Assembly (NCBI GenBank): GCA_002329325.1
Contig: DCTX01000018.1
Coordinates: 5,711 to 10,999 of the forward strand
Reading direction: 5' to 3'
DNA: 5,289 bases
From: Anaerolineales bacterium UBA1429
Lineage (GTDB): Bacteria; Chloroflexota; Anaerolineae; UBA1429
Shown: positions 1-4,223 of the stretch, one piece after another
Layout: the number at the start of each line of letters is the position of its first letter
Numbering within the stretch: position 1 is the stretch's first letter
The notes under the pieces: generated by a model
The model's input: only the letters and a program-made list of their open reading frames with translations
Databases searched by the model: none
Told to the model about the DNA's origin: nothing
Program-made: the position numbers and the translations under genes

Positions 1-665
1 TGGACCTGGTCATGCCCGATCCGGCGCAACCGGGCGGCCAGGCCGACTGGCGCGCGATCCTGGCGCGGGCGCTGCCCTGGGTGGATATCTTTGCACCCAG
101 CCTGGAGGAACTGCTCTACATGCTGGATCGCCCCCTCTTCGAGTCCCTGGCACAGGCCGCCGGCCGTGCGCCCCTCCTCGATCTGGTGAGTCCGGAGCTG
201 GTCGCACGCCTGGGCGCCGAGGCCCTGGGCATGGGCGCCCAGATCGTGATGATCAAGCTGGGGCACCGGGGGCTCTACCTGCGGACGGGGGCGCTGCCGC
301 GTGAGTTCGGGCGCGGCGGCCCGCACGATCTGGCGCCCTGGCGCGACCGGGAGCTCTGGGCGCCGGCGTTCCAGGTGGACGTGGTCGGCACGGTAGGCGC
401 GGGCGACGCCACCATCGCCGGGTTCCTGACGGCGATCCTGCGGGGCCAGGGGCCGGAGGAGGCCGTTCTCTCGGCGGCGGCGGTGGGGGCCTGCAACGTG
501 GAGGCCGCCGATGCCACCAGCGGGGTGCAGAGCTGGGAGGCGACCCAGGCCAGGCTCGCGGCGCCCTGGCCCCAGCGCGATCCCGCCATTCCCGCCGATG
601 GCTGGCGATTGGAGGCGGGGCGACGGGTCTGGCGAGGGCCCCTGGATGGCGCAGGCGCCTACTGA
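1..665 (+). CDS. PfkB/ribokinase-family carbohydrate kinase, C-terminal part (5'-truncated by window edge)
   Basis: This is the C-terminal 220 or so residues of a PfkB-family kinase, a cytoplasmic enzyme family that phosphorylates sugars or nucleosides with ATP. The reading frame is open to the left edge (first whole codon at base 3), so the start is missing. ATG 12 is probably internal, because the D-L-V-M-P-D-P before and across it looks like family core sequence. Visible family marks are F-A-P-S-L-E-E-L (bases 93-116), matching the usual 'P-S/N-x-x-E' segment; I-V-M-I-K-L-G-H-R-G-L-Y (bases 243-278), a core strand before the nucleotide site; and G-T-V-G-A-G-D-A (bases 387-410), the PfkB anion-hole signature with the catalytic-base Asp at codon 405-407. 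It continues into the expected A-G-F-L helix. The position before T-x-G-A-G-D is Gly where Asp is usual. The N-terminal sugar-binding lid is off-window, so the substrate cannot be named. The stop TGA (663-665) overlaps the convergent neighbour by 7 bp. Confidence 0.88.
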   Translation, partial: DLVMPDPAQPGGQADWRAILARALPWVDIFAPSLEELLYMLDRPLFESLAQAAGRAPLLDLVSPELVARLGAEALGMGAQIVMIKLGHRGLYLRTGALPREFGRGGPHDLAPWRDRELWAPAFQVDVVGTVGAGDATIAGFLTAILRGQGPEEAVLSAAAVGACNVEAADATSGVQSWEATQARLAAPWPQRDPAIPADGWRLEAGRRVWRGPLDGAGAY

Positions 666-1615
666 GGCGGCCGCACGCTGGGGACGAAATCGGCCAGCGC
701 GCCGCCCGCCAGCCGGTACGACCACACCAAGGGGAACTCGCCCCCTGCGGGAGCCAGCAGGAACCAATCGCCGGCGTAGGCGAGCCCATTGCCGGCGACC
801 CATGTGCCCCACTCGGTGCGGGTCGTAGCCCGGTGCCGCACCAGGAGCGACAGGCTCTCAGGATCGAGCACATCCAGGACGGCGCCGCCCTCCTCGGTGC
901 CAGCGCAGACCAGGCTCCCCCGCACGAGCTCGCAATCGGTATAGAGCGCGCCTGTGGCATTGGTGCCGACGCGCTGGAGCGCGCCATCGGGACCCCAGCG
1001 GTAGAAACGCCGCCCCTGCGCATCCATCCCCACCAGGGCGCCATCGGGCGTCTGGGCAATGGCGCGCAGGGTATCGGTGAGGGGCGCCCACACGGCCGCC
1101 GCCCAGGCGTCGCGGTCCACGGCCAAGATCAGGGCGCCCTCGCTCGTGTTCACACAGGTCCACAGGAGTTGCCCGGCCGCCTGCACGCCACAAGGCTCGC
1201 CGGCCCCCTGCTCGTACAGGGCAAGGGAGCGCAGCACCGTGGCGGAGCCTCGATCGAGTTCGTGCAGCCAGGCGGACTGGGCGCCGGCATCGTAGGCCGT
1301 GGCGTAGAGCAGGCCATCGGCGGCTGCCAGCCCTCGGATCCCCAGCGGCACGCTGGCCAAGGGCTGCAGCGCCTCGAGATAGAGGCCCTCGATGCGCTCC
1401 TCATAGACCAGGTCCTCCGGCAGCACGACGGCCGTCGGTGGCGGGAGGGTGGGCAGCAGCTCGGGGGCGGATGCTTCGGGGCCAGCGGCTGTGGCGCCGG
1501 GCAGGGGCGTCTTGGCGGTGCTTGGGCCGGGCGCCAGATACTGCCGCAGCCAGAAGGAGGCCGCCAGCAACACGGCCGCCACCAGGATCAGCCCAACGAG
1601 ACATGACCTTCGCAT
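659..1615 (-). CDS. Membrane-anchored beta-propeller-like protein of unknown function
   Basis: The protein has 318 residues and I do not recognise a named family. Residues 6-22 are a strongly hydrophobic helix after M-R-R, fitting an uncleaved signal anchor; there is no lipobox. Residues 28-66 form a Pro/Ala/Thr-rich spacer. Residues 70-305 look like a beta-propeller or quinoprotein-like domain with short repeated strand-turn-strand units, such as G-L-A-A-A-D-G-L-L-Y (95-104), A-I-A-Q-T-P-D-G-A-L-V-G (185-196), Y-R-W-G-P-D-G-A-L (205-213) and G-N-G-L-A-Y-A-G (275-282). Two Cys pairs (142/154 and 228/237) sit in neighbouring strands and could form disulfides outside the cytoplasm. The ATG at 1615 was chosen because GGGAGGGG lies 4 nt upstream, the anchor begins right there and a promoter fits just before it. 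The open frame extends to 1774 but that extension is not protein-like. It is probably an extracytoplasmic binding or scaffold protein; no catalytic residues are evident. Confidence 0.8.
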   Translation of the reverse strand: MRRSCLVGLILVAAVLLAASFWLRQYLAPGPSTAKTPLPGATAAGPEASAPELLPTLPPPTAVVLPEDLVYEERIEGLYLEALQPLASVPLGIRGLAAADGLLYATAYDAGAQSAWLHELDRGSATVLRSLALYEQGAGEPCGVQAAGQLLWTCVNTSEGALILAVDRDAWAAAVWAPLTDTLRAIAQTPDGALVGMDAQGRRFYRWGPDGALQRVGTNATGALYTDCELVRGSLVCAGTEEGGAVLDVLDPESLSLLVRHRATTRTEWGTWVAGNGLAYAGDWFLLAPAGGEFPLVWSYRLAGGALADFVPSVRPPQ

Positions 1616-1619
1616 GATT

Positions 1620-1627
1620 CCCCTCCC
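1620..1627 (-). promoter_or_regulatory. Ribosome binding site of the propeller gene
   Basis: On the minus strand the sequence reads GGGAGGGG, followed by AATC and then ATG at 1615. This purine-rich Shine-Dalgarno decides the start at 1615 against the longer open frame that reaches 1774. Confidence 0.7.
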
Positions 1628-1640
1628 ACAGCGCAGAGCC

Positions 1641-1669
1641 ATTGTACGCGAGGGCCAGGGCGACAGCAA
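1641..1669 (-). promoter_or_regulatory. Putative sigma70-type promoter for the propeller gene
   Basis: On the minus strand there is a TTGCTG -35 element (1669-1664), a 17-nt spacer and a TACAAT -10 hexamer (1646-1641). The expected transcription start is near 1634, giving a leader of about 19 nt before the ATG at 1615. The -10 matches TATAAT in 5 of 6 bases; the -35 is weak, matching TTGACA in 3 of 6. Its position just before the Shine-Dalgarno supports it. Confidence 0.55.
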
Positions 1670-1697
1670 GGGGGATGCAAAGCCAGCGCCACTGAGG

Positions 1698-1726
1698 TTG
1701 GCGGCTCGGGTGTTCGCGGGTACAAT
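1698..1726 (+). promoter_or_regulatory. Putative sigma70-type promoter for the OYE-family reductase
   Basis: TTGGCG (1698-1703, 4 of 6 to TTGACA), a 17-nt spacer and TACAAT (1721-1726, 5 of 6 to TATAAT) form a well-spaced promoter. Transcription would begin near 1733, leaving a leader of roughly 70 nt before the ATG at 1802. A 5-bp inverted repeat (CGCCA 1687-1691 / TGGCG 1699-1703) overlaps the -35 and could be a small operator, but it is short enough to be chance. Confidence 0.6.
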
Positions 1727-1788
1727 CGCACCGGAGCGCCGGGCCCCCCAGCCGTGCCAGCGCCATCCGCACACCGATATCGCCCATC

Positions 1789-1794
1789 AGGAGA
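1789..1794 (+). promoter_or_regulatory. Ribosome binding site of the OYE-family gene
   Basis: AGGAGA lies 7 nt before the ATG at 1802. It fixes the start there rather than at the in-frame GTG at 1754. The GTG at 1799 (4 nt spacing) is directly next to the ATG and would add one residue; ATG is preferred for spacing and for the conserved family N-terminus. Confidence 0.8.
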
Positions 1795-1801
1795 AATTGT
1801 G

Positions 1802-2860
1802 ATGCCCCATCTGTTCGATCCCCTGACACTGCAAGGCCTGTCTCTGCGCAACCGGATCATGATGTCGCCCATGTGCCAGTACGTGGCCGGCAGGGATGGC
1901 CGGGCCACCGATTGGCACGTGGTCCACTATGGCAGCCGGGCCGTGGGCGGCGTGGGCCTGGTGATGATCGAGGCCACGGCCGTCGAGTCCCGCGGGCGCA
2001 TCAGCCCGGGCGACCTGGGGCTGTGGGAAGATGCCCAGATCGAGCCCCTGGCGCGCATCGCGGCCTTCTGCCATGCCCACGGCGCGGCGGTCGGCGTGCA
2101 ACTGGGCCACGCCGGGCGCAAGGCCTGGGCCGCCGATCGCGGGCACGGCCCCGAGGCGCCTGTGGCGCCCAGCGCCATCCCCTTTGCCGATGGTTGGCGC
2201 GTGCCGGAGGCGTTGGATGAGGCGGGGATCGAGACGATTGTGGCAGCCTTTGGGCGGGCCGCCGCCCGCGCGCAGGAGGCCGGACTGGATGTGATTGAGA
2301 TCCACGGCGCCCACGGCTACCTGATCAGCGAGTTCCTCTCGCCCCTGGCCAACCAGCGCCAGGATGCTTACGGGGGCGATCATGCGGGCCGGGCGCGCCT
2401 GGCCGCGCGCGTCGCCGACGCCATCCGCCAGGTCTGGCCGGAGGCCAAACCCCTGTTCGTCCGCCTCTCCTGCACCGATTGGGCCGAGGGCGGCAACGAA
2501 CCCGCGGATGCGGCCCTGTTTGGGCACCTGCTGGCTGAACACGGGGTGAACCTGGTGGATTGCAGCAGCGGCGGCGTGGTGAACGTTCGTCCTGCCGCCT
2601 CGCCCGGCTATCAGGTGCCCTTTGCGACCTGTGTGCGCTCCGAGGCGAAGGTGCCCACGGCCGCCGTCGGCTTGATCACCCGCCCCGAACAGGCGGATGC
2701 CATCATCGCCTCGGGCCGGGCCGATCTGGTCGCGCTGGGGAGGGTGCTGCTGCGCAGCCCGTACTGGCCCCATTATGCGGCTCGCAGCCTGGGGGTGGCG
2801 GCCGATTGGCCCGAGCCCTACCGCACCGTGGCCGAGGCGCCCGTCTACCCCGAGAACTAG
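1802..2860 (+). CDS. NADH/NADPH:flavin oxidoreductase, Old Yellow Enzyme family (YqjM/NamA type)
   Basis: The 352-residue FMN-binding TIM-barrel enzyme is expected to be cytoplasmic and to reduce activated C=C bonds (enones, nitro compounds) with NAD(P)H. The length fits the YqjM group (about 340). Family marks in order: L-F-D-P-L at the N-terminus (4-8); R-N-R-I-M-M-S-P-M-C-Q-Y (16-27), where Cys25 and Tyr27 match the redox-tuning Cys and active-site Tyr of YqjM-type enzymes; G-V-Q-L-G-H-A-G-R-K (98-107) with the flavin-binding Gln100; E-I-H-G-A-H-G-Y-L (166-174) with the His168/His171 pair that binds the substrate oxyanion; S-P-L-A-N-Q-R-D/Q-D-x-Y-G-G (180-192); V-R-L-S (220-223) with the flavin Arg221; S-S-G-G (255-258); and V-G-L-I (289-292) plus A-L-G-R (311-314) for FMN phosphate. 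All expected catalytic residues are present, so it should be active. The natural substrate cannot be told. It is probably monocistronic: its own promoter and Shine-Dalgarno lie upstream and a palindrome follows the stop by 2 nt. Confidence 0.95.
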   Translation: MPHLFDPLTLQGLSLRNRIMMSPMCQYVAGRDGRATDWHVVHYGSRAVGGVGLVMIEATAVESRGRISPGDLGLWEDAQIEPLARIAAFCHAHGAAVGVQLGHAGRKAWAADRGHGPEAPVAPSAIPFADGWRVPEALDEAGIETIVAAFGRAAARAQEAGLDVIEIHGAHGYLISEFLSPLANQRQDAYGGDHAGRARLAARVADAIRQVWPEAKPLFVRLSCTDWAEGGNEPADAALFGHLLAEHGVNLVDCSSGGVVNVRPAASPGYQVPFATCVRSEAKVPTAAVGLITRPEQADAIIASGRADLVALGRVLLRSPYWPHYAARSLGVAADWPEPYRTVAEAPVYPEN

Positions 2861-2862
2861 AA

Positions 2863-2888
2863 GGCGGCGGGAGGATCCTCCCGCCGCC
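2863..2888. terminator. Perfect 26-bp palindrome between convergent genes, probable bidirectional terminator
   Basis: The 13-base arm GGCGGCGGGAGGA is followed at once by its exact reverse complement. As RNA it can fold into an 11-bp GC-rich stem (2863-2873 with 2878-2888) closed by a GATC loop, on either strand. It lies 2 nt after the stop of the reductase and 16 nt after the stop of the MFS gene, the classic place for a shared terminator. No real T-run follows on the plus strand; on the minus strand the next bases TTCTAGTT are mildly T-rich. It may therefore work better for the MFS operon, or act as an mRNA 3'-end stabiliser. Confidence 0.7.
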
Positions 2889-2904
2889 CGATCAGCCGCC
2901 AGAA

Positions 2905-4218
2905 CTAGCCTTCGGCCACCGATTGGCCCGCGGCGGGCACCCGCTCGGCCTGCTCCTCGCCATGGCCGGCGACCTCCACCTCATCCATGCGCCGCACAGC
3001 CCGCGAGGTCAGCGCCCACAGGCAGATGAGGGTGGTGATGGCGCCGGAGACGAGATACCAGGAGCGCAGACCAAAGCGCTCCACCAAGGGCGTCGATATG
3101 GCCAGACCCAGGGGGATGGCCAACATGACGCCGCTCTGCACGGCGGACTGGACGCGCCCCTGCACCTCGGGGGCCACAGCGGCCTGCAGAAGAGCCACGA
3201 AGGTGCCGTTGCCGATGGCGCTAAAGAAGGCAAAGACAGACCAGGCCACCGCGACGCCCCACAGGGCCGAGGCGGGCATGCCGCCCACGATGATCACGGC
3301 CATGCTCATGATCGTGAAGGCGCCAAAGCCGGTGGTGACGCGGCTGCGAAGGCCCCCCCACGCTCCCAGCAGCAACCCGCCGCTGATCAGGCCGATGCCA
3401 AAGCCGGCCTGCACCATGCTCAACCCGGCGGCATCGCCCCCAAAGACATTGCGCACGTAGAGCGGCAGCAGCGTCCAGTTGGGCGCTCCCAGAAAGTTGA
3501 GCGCGACGGCGACGCCGATGACGGCCAGCAGGCCCGGCAAACTGCGCACATAGCGCAGACCCTCCAGCATGTCGCCCCAGACGGCCCTGGCGCCCACGCC
3601 CGTCGGCTTGCGCTCCGGCTCGGGGATGCGCACAAAGAACAGGGGCAGGATGGCAAAGGCGGCCGTGATCACGTCAATGAGCATGACCTGGTGCAGCGCC
3701 AAGAACGCCAGGGCCAGGGCCCCCAGGGGCGGCCCGATGACGTTCACGGCCCCGCCCAGGGCCTGATTCAGCCCTTGCACCCGCGAGAGATGGGCCTTGG
3801 GCACCATCATGCTCGTGGAAGCGTGCATGGCTGGGCCATGAAAGATGCCGCCCAAGGCGCGTCCGACCATGATCACATACACGTGCCAGATCTGCAGGCT
3901 ATCCTGCCAAAAGAGCCAGGCTAGCCAGAGGGAGAGCAAGGCGATGAACCCATCGGCTATGATCATGACCATGCGTCGGTTCCAGCGATCCACGTAGGTG
4001 CCCGCCAGGGGGCCCAGGATGATCTGGGGCAGCATGGCCACCGTGCTGGCCGTAGCCAGCACGGCGGCGGAGCCGGTGAGATCTGTGAGCCACCATACCA
4101 GGGCAAACTGGGCGATGGCGCTGCCGACCCAGGATAGGGCCTGGCCAATCCAGATGGGGAAGAAGGTCCATCCCCAACGGCCTGCGGATCGCGTCGGTGC
4201 TTGGGTCTCAGATGCCAC
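2905..4218 (-). CDS. MFS transporter, DHA3-like drug/metabolite exporter (EntS/MefA-type)
   Basis: This 437-residue inner-membrane protein is predicted to export small molecules by proton antiport. I read 12 hydrophobic segments: about 18-43, 50-74, 83-104, 109-131, 150-173, 178-197, then after a charged central loop (198-228) 229-247, 266-288, 296-316, 318-346, 361-378 and 387-404. Motif A in the loop between TM2 and TM3 is G-P-L-A-G-T-Y-V-D-R-W-N-R-R (69-82), with the Asp and Arg residues of the family. The second-half A-P-E-V-Q-G-R-V-Q-S (349-358) matches the loop after TM10 in MFS_3/DHA3 proteins. The cytoplasmic C-tail (408-437) is hydrophilic and Glu-rich. The start is GTG, supported by AGGAGG 10 nt upstream and by the immediate lead into TM1. 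It follows the pentapeptide gene by only 5 nt, so the two are cotranscribed. The substrate is unknown; macrolide, siderophore or peptide export are all possible for this group. Confidence 0.92.
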   Translation of the reverse strand: MASETQAPTRSAGRWGWTFFPIWIGQALSWVGSAIAQFALVWWLTDLTGSAAVLATASTVAMLPQIILGPLAGTYVDRWNRRMVMIIADGFIALLSLWLAWLFWQDSLQIWHVYVIMVGRALGGIFHGPAMHASTSMMVPKAHLSRVQGLNQALGGAVNVIGPPLGALALAFLALHQVMLIDVITAAFAILPLFFVRIPEPERKPTGVGARAVWGDMLEGLRYVRSLPGLLAVIGVAVALNFLGAPNWTLLPLYVRNVFGGDAAGLSMVQAGFGIGLISGGLLLGAWGGLRSRVTTGFGAFTIMSMAVIIVGGMPASALWGVAVAWSVFAFFSAIGNGTFVALLQAAVAPEVQGRVQSAVQSGVMLAIPLGLAISTPLVERFGLRSWYLVSGAITTLICLWALTSRAVRRMDEVEVAGHGEEQAERVPAAGQSVAEG

Positions 4219-4223
4219 GCCTG

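Noticed and set aside
253..1059. Minus-strand 268-residue open frame across the kinase/propeller junction
   Set aside because: It is a Pro/Arg-rich shadow of two real genes in other frames, with no plausible start signal.
833..1606. Plus-strand 257-residue open frame
   Set aside because: It is antisense to the propeller gene, which has a signal anchor, Shine-Dalgarno and promoter; this frame has none of these.
1616..1774. Upstream extension of the propeller gene to a start at 1774
   Set aside because: It would place coding sequence over both promoters and put 53 non-conserved-looking residues before a clean signal anchor. The Shine-Dalgarno sits in front of 1615.
1754..1801. Longer start (GTG 1754) for the reductase
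   Set aside because: The Shine-Dalgarno AGGAGA is correctly placed only for 1802, and the family N-terminus begins with L-F-D-P-L just after that Met.
1787..2773. Minus-strand 328-residue open frame
   Set aside because: It is antisense to the reductase, whose motifs are complete. The translated product has low-complexity Gly/His/Arg content and no recognisable domain.
2560..3924. Plus-strand 454-residue open frame
   Set aside because: It begins inside the reductase gene and runs antisense through the MFS gene. The composition (Gly, His, Gln, Arg rich) is typical of a GC-rich shadow frame.
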